Positions 13,302 to 26,955 of a stretch of DNA of 64,000 nucleotides are shown here, piece after piece (within the stretch, counting starts at the first letter, position 1; the number at the start of each line of letters is the position of its first letter). Under the pieces are notes generated by a model. That model had not been told where the DNA came from, did not search any database, and saw only the letters and a list, made by a program, of their open reading frames with translations. The stretch lies in contig CM032666.1 of the NCBI GenBank assembly GCA_019095985.1, positions 54,017,780 through 54,081,779 of the forward strand, written 5' to 3'. The translations under genes and the position numbers were made by a program. Source of the stretch: Streblospio benedicti (lineage: Eukaryota > Annelida > Polychaeta > Spionida > Spionidae).

Positions 13302-16300
13302 GAGCAGCGTGTGGGCAGCAGCAGCAGCGGCCAGCAGCCCGGGCTAGCCGGTGTGGGGGCGGGGGGCCTGCTGCCGCGCCGCCCGCGCTCACCCTCACCC
13401 TTCCTGGCGTCGGCACGGGGCCAGCGCAGCCTGTCCGCCGTGGGCCTTCGCGACGCCAGCAAGAGCAACCTCAGGTGAGGCACGGGGGTGTCTTGTAATG
13501 TGTTTTATTACATTCAACTTTATTGCATTGTATTGCATTGCGTTGTGATGTATTGTAGTGTCAATGCGGCCGTTTGCTGGACAAACATGTTATAGCCATT
13601 AAATAGTAATAGGTTGTCAAACATATGAATCCTCATACATATGGTTCATATAGACCCAAGGGCATGCAGGACTTGATACGCGGGAGATTTGGTCTACGTT
13701 TGTTTCTTTTGTCCACAACAAAAATTATCACTTATATTGGTTTGTAAATGTCCTGTGTAGTTGCATGTTGGTACATGTATGTCGTGGAGTCTTACTCGTC
13801 ACTTCACCACTTTTGCATCAAACCTAGATCTGGAATTACATTTGCTGGTAGAAAGCAAATGGCATTCATACGAAACGATTCATTGATTTACTATCTGCAT
13901 ATTGTTTAGCATGTAGAGAAGAGAGTGTATTGACAGACGAGCTTAGAAAAAAACAACGTAATTGGATATTTTTGCAGTCCAATTAGTCGGGAGTCAATCC
14001 GAGCTCTGAGCCCCACCGACCACCGTCCCCAGACGTCCAACCCTTCCCGCAAGAAGACAGCCACCCATGCCTCCAACAAAACGCGCCGGCGCACCCCTGA
14101 TCCCACCGCACTCTCAAGCAACCACAGGTGCGTGCACGTGCGTGTGTAAGTGAGTGGTGTGCAGTGGCAGATCCAGGATTTCTAAGAAACTGGACCCCAC
14201 AGAGCAAATTGCCCAATGTGTGATTCATTATGCACTTTACAATGCTTTTGACTACCATACATGTCTGCATGTATTATATTGCATTGAGTGGCTCTGGAGA
14301 AACTCAAACTTACATCCTATTTTGTCGCCACATAGTGGTAACGATATGCTTGATATCAGACATGGTGTGACATAGATTACCAATGCGTATTTTATTGCGT
14401 TGCTGACTAAACTGAGAGAGTGAATGTCGTCTGTTGGCTGAGAAAATGAATGCCATATGACATGTCGTCACGCAAGGCATGCCCATTAGTAGGTATCAAT
14501 TACGTCTAGACGATGTCGCGCACTACTGAAGTCATTAGGGATTATGATCAACCCTTCCCATTATTACGTAATACCTGCATATAGTGTGAGAGAGTATTAG
14601 TTTAATTTGGAAAAGGAAATATTCCACGAATGTTTTAGGTTAGTAAATAAGTCAGTATTGAAGCAGTGTATATATTGGCTTCAGATGAAATCAGTTTTGA
14701 ACGGAGCTCTTGTTTAAAAAAAAAGATCTTTAAAATGTCTATAAACTTTTTCATTGTTGCTTAATATTGGAAGAAGGAACAGCTCAAATATTCTATTCAG
14801 TCATTTTATTACACAATGCACTTTTGGCATATTTGAATTGTACCCCAGTCTGTGCCTCTTGAAATCAGCAGTTTCAACCACTTGTCTCCTGATCTTCTTT
14901 CTGCAAATACTCAAGGGACTGGGAAGTATCTGGACAAATTGCCAGTCATTGTGAAAATGCAGTGCAGACTAGTCATCATGTCATACATGAAAATATTGAC
15001 CTAACAAATCACCGGTCTGCTGTCATCAAGTATTTGAACACAGACAGTAGGCAAAATGGCAGTTTTGCATATTTCATGTGTCACTATTCACTTTTAGAAA
15101 ATGGATTTCAATGGCCAATGAATAAAATGTCAAGTATTTATGTACATGTCATTCGCTTAAGGGTGTATATTAGAATTGTGCAAGATTTCAATACACTTCT
15201 TTCACTCTTTAGAATAGACCACAATCGTTCCATAGGGATGATTATGCTCAAGGTATATGGTTTGAAATATATATAGAATCTTGAGGCAGTCTACAGGGGG
15301 TATTCAGGCATTGAACGTCCCATTCTTCGAACACATGACTGAGCATTGAGCAGTGAAATTCTGATTTGTGACCGTGCCCTTAACCTATTTTTACAATAGA
15401 TAGCGTCCTTTTGGCAATAGGAGACAGACTCTCATTTGAACTAGTTTGATAATGATTCATATCATGAATATGACAATGTAGGACGATCTCCAAAGAATAC
15501 TCTGACAATGTAGGAGGACGGAAGAACACAAAAAAAGCTTTTCACCATGATTTAAGATTATCACTTCATTTTGATGTTGTTATTTTCATCTCCACAACAC
15601 TTTGCACATGCAAACTACATCAAATCCTGTTGGTGAGCCCCCACTCCCCTTTTCACAAACACATGGATCTGTCAGTGGTCTGTCTGTATAGGTTATAGAG
15701 ACAGCTTGCAAGCTTGAGAATGATTTCGATTTCATGTTGGGTGTATATTTACTGTCGTTTTAAGGAAGTAAATCCTTTTCTAGATTTTGTCTTTTTTTAA
15801 CTCTTGTAGATAGTGGACCAGTGTGTACTATGACAATCAATTACGCTGAACGCTGATAATGCTCTCAAAAAGGAAGAACTTTCTTAGCATTGAGACAGTC
15901 TCTTAACAGCCGTTCGCAGTGGTCTCTTTATGGGTGCTTTGGGCCACAAGGAGGGGTCTTTTTTATAGAGAAAGTCTCTTTACACAGATGAATATTTGGA
16001 GACTACTGCATGATGTTTGCCCACCCACGTCCAGGATGTGAGACAGTATGATCAGCCATCAACTGAGTACACAGTGCTGAGGTCCGGATGGTTTTACATG
16101 ACTGTATTACATTGTACGTTCCCACAACAGCTAGGATAAAGTTCTGGGGACAGGATAGCATGGAGCATGGACTTTGAAAGATGAGTCTGAATTATGCAAA
16201 TGTAAATGTGCATTGCCTTAGGTTTTGTACATGGTGTGGAGAGCGTAGAAGTTTATCATTTCCATTTAAAGTTTAATATAGTGAGCTGAAGTAGTGAAAA

Positions 16301-19300
16301 TTGTGAAATTAAAAACTTTTAATAAAAGATTTAGTTTACTTCAGTGGTAAGAATAGACAATCAAACATATTATGAAGTAGTAATTATAAATCAAATAACA
16401 CTCCACTGTTAACATGGGTAGACGTGTAGATGATTTGCCCAAACATCCTGCTGCATTTGTATAAAGCTATCGATTGAGAAGTTCATCCATTCACAGCAGG
16501 TGTCTATGACGTCACTAATGTAGACGATAATGCCATTGTCTCTTCCGGTTAGGAACAGAAGCTTTAACTGTAATGTGTGCTGAATTGATCTTTTTGTATC
16601 AGCTCCAATAAAGACCACCTCGTGAGAGATACTGTACCTCGTTTGTATGATAAGGCAACCTCCATCAAAAGACCATATTTGTTGAGTTCACTTAAAGTGC
16701 ACTTTCATGTTGTCTTAATACAGAGAATCTACAGATAAGAAAGTTGGCATTTATTAATGAAAGGTTGTATAGCAGATTTCTATCTACAGTTCATTTCACA
16801 TTTGCACCAGTCACCAAAAAACTTCAACTTATAATTAACCATATCATACCCCTTGCAACGTTGATATCATGATCTGTTATTTGTTTCTCGCACGTATATG
16901 CCTGTCATTTCAAAGTGCTTACCAAAGATTAGATGACATTATTACATAGTTTGTCATTCACAGTTTTAGTACAGAAGACAGCACATGTTTATCTAATCTG
17001 AGATCAGATGCGATCCGATTTCTTAAAAAAGAGTGAAATGCAAAATGTAGGTCCTTCCAGAAGTCTCTGTAACATTGTAACCTCTCATTTGAAGACCACA
17101 CGGCCTGAAATGGCGTCAATATAGAGGTGGTCATTATGGGGGTGTACGTTGGTCTTAAAATGTACTTATTAGAGACGTGTTTATTATAGGTGGTCTTGAT
17201 TGAAGTTTTAACTGTACATCGAAGAAAAAAAATCCATATAACCGCACTTAATCCCCAAATATCAACTTCATAAAACACTTAAAGAAAGTAAAAAAAAAGT
17301 ATACACTAATCTCTCTAAACTTAATACCCCTGCCAATCTAACAAATATAAATGTCACCCACAAAAGTGCGTACGAGCCCACAAAATGTCGGCTGTCGCAT
17401 TGATTGGGACCCGGATTGCGGCATGACACTGTATTCAGCCGCGTCACGCCCCATTTGCTGACTCCATAACTTTCTACGTACTCATCATGGCAAATCAATG
17501 CGCGCCGTCTGTCGTCTGCTAACCTCTGACAAAGTAGTGCGTGTTTTAAAACGTGACAGGAGACTGCCATTTGATTTTTCCTCTCTGATTTGTGATTGTT
17601 TCAGTTTACAGTAGAACTACTGCGTTACGATCTCCCTATACTAGGGCTGACCTCAAGTAGACAAGTGGTCTCAATATGGAGGTTTGTAGTGGTGTCTTTA
17701 TGAAGGCTTGGGAATGCGAGAGATTGGCTTATTTTAGAAGTGGTCCTAAAATAGAAATGTGAAATTGGATGGTCTACTATAATGTTTGATTGAGATCACG
17801 TCTATAAAGAAAACCCCCTCTATAATACCATGTAAGACTAATTTTACAGTCCAAAATGTTTAATATAGACCCCTCCGTCTTCGTGATTAGAAGGTTGTAA
17901 TATGGTCACCTTCTTAATTTCTGGAGAATTTACGTTTTATTATATATCAACATTTAAACTTTGCTGAGAAGTTGTATTGTCCTGAAAACTATCCCATTCT
18001 ACGATACACATGCTCACTAGCGAATCCAGGTTTTGGGAAAAGGAAGGGCACATTTAAGGGATCTCATGGGTCTCATATGCAGAATCGATAGCCGACAAGC
18101 TAAAAACTTGCCATAATGGAAATGTGCATAGCAGCCCTTGATCCATATACTAGATAGCTAATCTAATAATTAAAGATTCACCATAACATGCAACACAAAC
18201 TTATCATCAGCAATAGTACCTGGAAATCAAGGTCATTAACCCTTTGATCCTAGGCTTTACAATACATCCAGGTATTAGGTAATAACGGGAAGGGTTGATC
18301 ATAATCCCTAATGACTTCAGTAGTGCGCGACATCGTCTAGACGTAATTCATACCTACTAATGTGCATGCCTGGCGTGACGACATGTCATATGGCATTCAT
18401 ATTCTCACCCAACAGACGACAATCACTCTATCAGTTGGTAGTTTCCACGGAATAAAAGAAACAAGTTCAGTAATGCCATGAAGGTAATTTATGACTCTTG
18501 CATATAGGAAAGGTAAAAAACTACCAACTTTTGTCAATATCTTCTTTTATCACATGACAAAAAGTTATTATCAAATGTCACTGTGTTTCATATACCAATA
18601 ATATCCATGCGACTTTGTGTTCTGTACAGAATGTAGGTTGAAAATCATTGGAAAAGCAATGGAAAAATCTACACTTTGATATCGTGAATCACTGTAATTG
18701 AATCATATATGTCTGGTTTTGCTTGACATTTGTTCCACTTTTGAAAGATCATAAATCACATTCCAATAGTTATCAACAATAGATTAGAAATAATTATCAA
18801 GTTAAAAGAATCATTCCATTCCATATGCCCCTATCCCAGAAAAAATAATTGATCTGCGGTTTTGTTCACTCTGCAGGGAGAGCTTATCTAAAATGAGTGC
18901 AGAGCTGCCACCTATAGGCGGATCCAGTACTAACATATCGTCAAGAAGAAGCTCCCAGAACTCGGTTAACTCACGCACAGTGCAGCGTAACCACGACAAC
19001 GCAACGACACGAGTACTTATCACTGTGGATACTCGCCCGGAAGTCTCACACACCCCAACAACAGCCCGACAGCAGAGTGACCCTCTGCCTGGCAAACGGT
19101 CACATCTCAGTCCAGGTGAGAGGAGGAGGAGAAACATAACGATGTTTTAGTATTAAAATGCTTTGGCTAGAATCATCAAATCATGTTTTGATTCTGTTGT
19201 TTTAAAATCTACTAAACCTAAACATCTATAGCAAAAGTTAACGAAGTGTATGATGTTGTTTTCAAAACCACATCAATAGTCACTTAGCAAGTATTACCAC

Positions 19301-21796
19301 AAACAAAATCTCAAAAAATTCGAACCACAATGCACCCCTCATTTATTCTAGGTTCACAGACGACTGGCTCGTCTTCCCCATCTGGTGCTCATAACGGCGG
19401 TTCCGGCCTGACGCGCAGCAAAACGTGGTCGGCTGAATTGGCCTCTGGCGGTGGAGGAGGTGGTGGCGCTTCGGTGAAGCCGCAGCTGGAGACGCTAGTG
19501 GAACAGAAGGTCAGCGGGAGCACTCCGGCGCCCGGCAGCACCATGCGGCAGACGGCAGCGCAGCGCCCCGGCATGACCAGGAACCACAGGTGGGTGCTAG
19601 AAGTCATTGTTTACACTCTGATGATGTCTGTGACAATTCTCTATTGGTGAGAGTATAAATATGTTGCCATTATTTCGTGTGGAATGAAACTTAACATGTA
19701 TAAAACAAAGGGAAAGTAACACAAGTGTGAAACTTTGAACTGGGTTTTAACTGCTGAATTCTGCACGTTTACTGCAACTACATCTAAACTTTTTGTTACA
19801 TCTTCCAGCAATAACAGCTTATCAACAATGCAACAAAATGCTCTCAATCCTGCCAAGAGGACTAAATCCTACACGAATTTGACGGCGAAGACTTCAGAAG
19901 GAAGTCGAAATAACATCAGTCCTTTCACCAACAACAAGCAAAAGACGAATCTAACGAGGTGAGCATGCTTTTTAGAAAACATATGCTATTTTCATGAGGG
20001 TTTTGATATCCGTGTGTGCTTTTGTACAAAACCTAAGAAATCCACTGGTCTACCCCCACCTGCTTTTTAAGACATCCATCTGGATATGCTTGTGTGAAAC
20101 TGAAAGAGCATATTACACCTAATAAATAATCAATATCAATATCATATAGCAAAATCAAATAAACTATCTACTGTTTTTCACGATGACATCAAGAGTCTTC
20201 TTAGCAGGTAGTCTATTACCACAAACAAAAGCTGAAAAAAATCTAACCACAATGCACCCCTCATATATTCTAGGTACCAGTCAGACACGAGTCTAAACCG
20301 TCAGAGCACGACGCCGCGCGCCTTCACAACTCACAAACCGCGCCAGACGACCACGTCCAAGCTGCGGACAGCCAAGGCGGCGGCGGTGGCAGGGTCATCC
20401 ACTGACCACCACGCAATGACCAATGGTCACCATCACAACAACCACAACCACAGCAGCAGCAGCAATCAGAAAGACAAGGATGTGACGCTCAACTCAGTCA
20501 ACCTGGTATGTGCTCATTGAGTTTGATTTGCTCAATCTATTTATATTGTTTTGGTTTGGTTTAAAAAGCTGTTCCTTATAATCTGATTGTTTGGCATTTA
20601 ATCAAATAATACTATTTTTTCCAAGCATCATATACAAAGATTTCAGTTTGTTAATGTATCCTTTAATTCATAATGATTCCACTGCATATTTTCATCATCC
20701 TCCAAATTAATTTACATAAGAAGCTGTGAATTTAGTTGTGTCCAATGTTCATATATTTATCAAATACAGTAAATGCATCAGGTATGCAGTGTTCTCAACA
20801 TGACTAGAGGGCTATTTACGATCTTATGAAATTATAACACTCCTTTGGCAGTCATTTACACATTCATAGTAACTCATTTATAGCTTCTTTTGAACTCATC
20901 TGCACCCATGTCATTTACATCATAATTTAATTAGATCTTCATTTACTCTTGTGTACAATTTAACCTTTCATTTCCACGAATGTGGATGTTCATTAACACT
21001 CATTTACAGCTGCATTTATACTCCTTCACACCTTCATTTACCAATTCATGAAAACTCATTTACACCTTTATTGAAACTCATTTAAATCTTCATTTACACC
21101 TTCATCAAAACACATATTCACCTTCATTTCTACTTTAAATAACACTTTTGTTTCACGTTTACAGAATCGTGGTGGCAGCAACGATGACGAATTAGCTGCT
21201 GAGGAATGTGAAATGAATGATCGGATCATCCAGTGGTTGATAGGTATTTTATTTATTGATTCCCTTCATATAGCAGCTGTCATATAGAATAATTAACATT
21301 TAAATAAATTAATACGAAAAATGGCATATGAAACAAAATGGATGTAAGTGAAAGTGTTATTCCATTTTCTGTTCTTTAAATAGAAAACCATTGAACAGAA
21401 ATCTAGTTCTCTTGTCATTGTTCATTATTGACAATTGGGTATTCCTTCTCCACATCAATAGAGTTATATCACACATCAACTGCCAGGAGCCAAAGACTGG
21501 ACCACTACCACTGCGGCACCTATACACTACCAAGTGTAGTGGTAGTGGTCAAGTGTTTAAGTCCCGGTAGAGGCTGTTTGATATTGGCATAAAACCTTGA
21601 CGAAAGCATCTTCTAATGTCAATACGTACAATACTAATTCCAAGTCAATGTTTTGTTCATGTTTTAATGCTACTGATATTGTATTTGTATAGGCGTGGAT
21701 TCTGCTGGAACAGAAGACGTGCCACACCAAGAAATCATTGAGGACGAACCGGCGCAGACGGACACTGCCATCCATATTGTCTACGACGGTGACTGA
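13302..21796 (+). CDS. Ser/Thr/Arg-rich protein, eight 3'-terminal exons
   Basis: I do not recognise this protein. Eight exons join in one frame: 13302-13474, 13978-14127, 18877-19115, 19352-19589, 19809-19958, 20274-20505, 21165-21243 and 21693-21796, 1,365 nt in all (454 residues plus stop). Each has AG/GT borders and the phases agree (2,2,1,2,2,0,1). The chain is low complexity: Ser, Thr, Arg, Asn and Gln rich, with poly-Gly, poly-Ala and His/Asn runs (GHHHNNHNHSSSS). Only the last 60 residues look ordered and acidic, with NDRIIQWLIGV and the C-terminus AIHIVYDGD. No membrane segment is visible. The first visible exon enters at phase 0 without an obvious start, so the 5' end is missing. 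Arg- and Ser-rich disorder suggests a cytoskeletal or scaffold protein, which is a guess. Exon GC is well above that of the introns. AATAAA at 22465-22470 is a likely poly(A) signal. Confidence 0.8.
14413..14580 (+). repeat. Interspersed repeat, copy A
   Basis: About 165 bp, recognisable by GATGTCGCGCACTACTGAAG, ATGACATGTCGTCACG and CAACCCTTCCCATTATTACG. A diverged copy lies in reverse orientation at 18268-18436 in the same intron. No open frame is visible. It is probably a non-autonomous DNA element. Confidence 0.75.
18268..18436 (-). repeat. Interspersed repeat, copy B (inverted)
   Basis: This is the reverse complement of copy A at 14413-14580, with scattered substitutions and small indels. 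The pair brackets nearly the whole intron and could pair in the pre-mRNA. Confidence 0.75.
19200..20273 (+). repeat. Duplicated intron 3' ends
   Basis: The last 90-150 nt of two introns are related: about 19205-19351 and 20120-20273. Both carry TATTACCACAAACAAAA, CCACAATGCACCCCTCAT and end ATTCTAG followed by GT. The exons they precede (19352 and 20274) are only weakly alike. This is a tandem intron-exon duplication that has since diverged. Confidence 0.65.
21498..21556. repeat. Small hairpin in last intron
   Basis: GACCACTACCACT and its complement AGTGGTAGTGGTC are about 25 nt apart and would form a strong stem. The function is unknown. Confidence 0.5.
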
Positions 21797-22490
21797 TCCT
21801 GAATGATCCAGAGACACCGGACATCATCGCAATCATCATCATCATCACCAGTACTTTCCAGAGAAAGAGACTTTGCATGTGTGAGCTGATTCTCTGATGA
21901 GCAGAAGGAACTAATTTAATCAGAAGGAACTGAGTTCAGAAGTAGAGTTGATTTCAGGAGAATTGATTTCAGAGAAAGAACTGATTTCAGATGAAACTGA
22001 TTTGATGAATATATGCAATGGTGGCATATCAGGGACTATACCGGAGTTGTGTGTTTAAAAGCAATTTTCTCTTTACAAAAAGAGAAGACAGTAGCAATAT
22101 TTGAATGTTTTCATAAGAAGTGCTTTTTGGGCGGAATCTATTTGTGTGAACTAGTTCAGAATGCAGGTTTATAGTAGTGACTGGGAAAGTGTTGTTGGAT
22201 TTGAACATCCAAATGGGTCTGTTTTAATGAAGGAAGTATGCTTTTTGAATAGAAATGTTGAGGCATACTACTAGATATAAAAATGACTTATTTCAAGATA
22301 GTCTATATATTCATGTAGGTCTAGGAGCTATTCATTTTATGTGATAGCGTTTCGATAATCAGTCTGCATTTTATTGTGGTGTAAAGTTTTACACTATTGT
22401 AACTTGAATAGTTTTCTTGTTTATGCTTGCATTATAGCAAGTATAGATACAGACATAAATTTGCAATAAACTATTATGTAACATTGTAGG
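21797..22490 (+). other. 3' UTR of the Ser/Thr/Arg-rich gene
   Basis: The sequence after the TGA stop has no coding character. It includes a CATCAT run and GA-rich short repeats (CTGATTTCAG near 21900-22000). AATAAA at 22465-22470 suggests cleavage near 22485. Confidence 0.55.
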
Positions 22491-25400
22491 ACACTTTTTG
22501 AGGAATAATGTAGAAAATCACATATTTGCTGGAATAGATTCCTGTTTTAGCCAAAGTGATAGTTGTATTAGTAAGTTAAAGCGTTATAGGTTATAGATGC
22601 AGTCCACAATCATATATTTAGGCGATTTTATTTGCATTAAAAAAAGTCAAATAATCAAAATCTTTAACAACATATATTCACAAAGGGCATTATTAGGAAA
22701 TACAGTAGCTCCAGTGAAATGTTTAAAGTCTGAAACATACAGTTGTTATTTTGTCAACAGTGTATGTATAGGTTATTTCAAGGTCCTTGTAAGGAATCGG
22801 GACCATGAAATTGCGTATATCTTGGAACATCTCTAAGATAAGGTATTTCCAATGTTTCATATCATTCCATTATCCTAAGTGAAATTGTGACTGGTAGTAA
22901 GCGTGGTTATTGTGGTTGTTAAAGATATAGTACATTTTAGTTGGGATACAGCTATGTTATTGTTTGAATATTATTTACTGTTGGCCACTGTGATATATAG
23001 CATTTATCTACAACTGTTTGAGTATGATTGCCACATTGTTTTTCATATGATATTTGCATTTGTCCATTGTGTTGTGAGACACGAAATGAAATGTGTGGTA
23101 GATGAATGAAAGGCGAATGTGGTATGGAAATAGAATTCTTTGAATTTGATGGATGCAACCAAGTTACCACTGTAGTGTGCAATTCAAAATCTAATATGGC
23201 CTGGCTTATGTTCCACACAGCCGGGCCGCACTATGACAATGTCATTATAATATTATTTGTTTTGGTAAGATTCAATTTGAGAGTGGATATCATGCACAAC
23301 TCCTACAAACATACCATATTTGTTTTTAAATGCAATATTATGAACTTTGCTTTGGACACAGCTTGGATCTTTAATTGGTCTTTAATTATTCATTCATGAA
23401 CTATTTTTGCAATTGACCTTACTCTTGTATGAGTGCTCTGGTGTTGAAAGTGAACGTTGTATGAGTATGAAGGGAGATGTCTGCTATAGCTTATTTGAGA
23501 TTATATTTTAGAATTTTATACTGTTTGAATTTGAAAATCCAGAATGATAAATGTAGTATGAATGCCATAAGCTTTTACTGTGATACTGAATCTATATTCA
23601 GAGTTAATGAACTTTGTATATGTGTGTCTCTCCTTCTACCAATTTTAGATTAGAATATATTTGACTTGTTCTAAGATGCCGTTGATATCATTTTCATGGT
23701 CCTTCAGATCTTACATCAAAGAAATATTATCTTAATCTCTACAACAAGTTACCATCAAAGTCAGTCGTCGATATCGTTCATAATTACTGCATAACATTAC
23801 ACAGGTGTTTTAACCACCATAGTTAATTGTATTGGATTCATAAAGGTTTGCAGGTCTGAATCTCTAAATAACAGATTCCATATATATATATTTGCTATAA
23901 AAGCCAAAACATGTGTATTATTTATTCGAAAATGATACTTAAAATGACTTTACACACAATGTAAAGTGGCAAACATACTTGCAATATTTATCTAAATCTA
24001 AATATTCTATAGTCACCCTGTGTGCATATCATGGTATATCTTGTTAACAAAGTAGATGTAACATATAGCTACCTATTCACAAGAAATTAATCTTTATTTT
24101 TTTAAAGTGATTATTTTCTTCAATTTGATGACCACAGGAGAGTATGTCCTCCTTTATACTATTTCTATGCTAAGATATGTCCTATTTCTTAATCTTTGAC
24201 TTAACACATTACCACATTCACTTGCGTTCTGCCTGGGTATGATTTCTACTTGTTGAGGATTTGCATTGGCCAATAAAATTCAGTTGTGATTGACATTAGT
24301 CTGTGTAACAAATTTGCTTTGTTGAATACAGGTGAAAAGTGAACATGAAATAAACTCAAGTTTAACAACAGTTTGTGTTGATAATTCCATATTTTGTTTT
24401 GCACAATAAAAGGTATAAAAAGAAAACGTAAACACCAAGAACGGGGTGGCTGCAATTAGCAATATTATGAAGGTTCAGGCTAGAAATGCTACGAATAGTA
24501 CATTTCAGTAATGTTCAGGGTCTAGCAATACGCTTTATAGCTAAAAGCAATAACAAAACAGAGTTATTTGGCTCCAAACTGCAAAAAACGTATTTATTTC
24601 CATGGGCGATAATATAATTTTTTGAACACGTTTTTGTTTTCTCTCGTTTTTCAAAGGTGAACAGACAGCACTAACATCGGTAATCATCGGTAATTACCGT
24701 AAAATGACAAATCCGAACTTTTGGGCACATTTTACCTTAAGGGAGGCAGTGAATAATAACCCAATTCAATGGCAGGATTTTAGATTAACCCAAAAAGTTG
24801 ATATGGAATACGATCATTGCAATAATATGGCCCAGGAATACTGTATTTAATAAAAGTCCAAAGGCATCTAGCGGGCTAGCGTGTATTATGGCCCAGGGGG
24901 AAGGTATAAAAATGAAAATTTTACAGTATGATTACCAAGCCCCACCCCCACCTGCCTAAATTTGTTTGAAAACATTTCAGCCCTGCACTAAAATTAATAC
25001 CATTTTCCCGCCCCCTCCCTATAAGGTCACCCCAAATTTTCAAGCCCATCCACCCATCCCAAAAATAAATGAAAAGTCTGTGATGTATAAAGCTTACCAA
25101 TAGGTGTGAAGATGCAGGAACTTGTACTTTTGAAACATTCAAATTTCAAACTAAATGTCAATGAGCAATTTTTAAAGCACTGAAGTGAGAGTTTGCCCCC
25201 TGCAAAGTAAAATTCAACATTTTCAAACGCATTGGTAGTCATTAGTAAGATTAAAAGTTCATTCATATCATATTTCATAAGGGAAAGTTCAATGTTAATT
25301 ACAACCACATATTTTCCCATACTTACATAAAATGCAAAACAACTGTGAACAAAAGCAAAACGTAATGTGAGAAATGCTTGCTTCATTTTTTTTTCATTAT

Positions 25401-26900
25401 AACGTGTCACTTCGTGTAAAAAACGCTCTAAAAATCTAAATCTCTAAATTACAATGATTGTTATATTTATCTGATATTTTTAGACGCTTTTAACTCATTG
25501 GTCATTCTTCTTCAACTGTTGTGAGAGACACCCTAAGACTCTCGAGGGGGGGGGGGGGTACTTCAGGGGTGAATGGGGAGAGGGGGGTGCCACTGAAGGT
25601 CCAAAATCATACCCCTTAGTGAAACCAGTGAAACTATGAAAATGATACCCCTAGTGAAACCACCGGATGAAAACAATAGGGTATTATCCCAAGGGGTATT
25701 ATTTTATGTTATACCGTAATGAAAACAAGATTTTCTACAAATTATATTTAACTTTTATGCTTTTTTATGGCTCAATGATGCAAAATCACATGAACCACAA
25801 GATTGAACCTCCCTTAGTGAAACTGGCTGGAATGTTGAAATCATGACCCCTAGTGAAACTGAGTGGTGGAAAAGGTGACCCCTAGTGAAACTGCGGGGTT
25901 GAAAAAGGTGATCCATATCAGTGGCCCATGCCGTATAGGGCGACTATGGAAGTACCCCCTCCCCCCCCCCCGCCAGAGTAAGACTAATATTAATAGTTGG
26001 GAAGCCACCCAATGAAAGCAATCGTTCAACATTTTTCAATCAGTATGAGTTCAGAAAATTGTGTCCTGTAAAGTTGCACAAGAGTTTCAGCATTACCAAC
26101 GTCACGTTTCATGACCGCAAGGGATTGCCCCAAAATGGAAATGACGTCACAAAAATAATAGCAGACCATCCCCACCCAACCAAAATTCATATGGGGTGGC
26201 TCCCTAACTATAATGTTTTTAATAAGATATGTAGCTTGATATTTGAAAAACAAAAACAAAAAACAAACAAACAAAAAACCTACCACGTCAAAAGATTTGT
26301 AACTGTTATTATTCCTGCAATGTAGCTTGCTAGTTGACACAGACACATTTGGAAAGTATGAACAACAAAATATAACTTTTGATCCATGATAGTAGTCTCC
26401 CCTTCAATATTCCAAAATATTTATATTCTACAGAACAAGGGGTGTTATTTTGCCCCTAATTTTAATATTGATGCAACTTATATTTCCCAAACTATCTGAC
26501 TTCCTCCTCTATTGCCTCTGAATGGTTTACAAGATTTATCTTTGTGTCCAATATATGTTTACATAGCACTATGGACAATAGTCAACTGGAAATGAACAGC
26601 GTGTTTGTTTCCACTCTGTAAACCGAGTTCATTTTTTCTATGGTAATGTAATTCAACCAAATAATACTTCAGTGGAAATTGTTAAGATATTTATAGCAAA
26701 ATTTGACATTACCAGAGTAAAATCTAATTACCCCTGAATGTCTGATTAATAGGTAATTTGAAGCAGTCTGTAATCATTCAGTGTGTTTTAACCCTAAAGA
26801 TCATGACAAATACAATGGAAACGTGAGACAATCCTAATTAGATACTGAACTATAATTGCTATTTAATGTTTGAGAAAGGCCTGACTGCTGAGTTACCACA
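22491..26900. other. Intergenic region
   Basis: AT-rich sequence between two genes on the plus strand. No supported exon. It contains the G-tract-ended repeat at 25540-25978 and presumably the promoter of the receptor gene at its right end. Confidence 0.55.
25540..25978. mobile_element. Short element with G-tract inverted ends
   Basis: About 440 bp. It begins CTCGAGGGGG...TACTTC and ends GAAGTACCCCC...CGCCAGAG, so the ends are inverted copies of a G tract followed by GTACTTC. TAAGACT lies directly outside both ends and may be a 7-bp target-site duplication. Inside, the motif CCCTAGTGAAAC or CCCTTAGTGAAAC recurs at least five times (about 25614, 25648, 25812, 25848 and 25878). There is no coding frame. 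It is a non-autonomous MITE-like element; similar G-tract ends are familiar to me from hemichordate and cnidarian genomes. Confidence 0.7.
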
Positions 26901-26955
26901 ATGATGTTTCTATGGCAGGCTTTGATGTTAATTCAATGCGTGGAAGCCATTGCAG
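26901..26955 (+). CDS. Receptor exon 1: signal peptide
   Basis: The exon encodes MMFLWQALMLIQCVEAIA plus the first base of a Gly codon and ends at a G|GTATTT donor. The second ATG follows at once, so the start may be residue 1 or 2. Its phase 1 exit fits exon 2 exactly (G plus GC), giving a Gly at the expected signal-peptidase site. It is too short to be seen by ORF length. Confidence 0.8.

Larger units (their letters stand above)
14128..18876 (+). other. Long intron of the Ser/Thr/Arg-rich gene
   Basis: This 4.7-kb intron lies between exons 2 and 3. It begins GTGCGTG and ends CTCTGCAG. It holds one copy of the GGCAGATCCAG repeat family at each end (about 14162 and 18017), two inverted copies of another repeat, and several GTGGTCT-type repeat fragments (about 15910-15980, 16610-16700 and 17640-17830). 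I see no additional exon. Confidence 0.6.
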
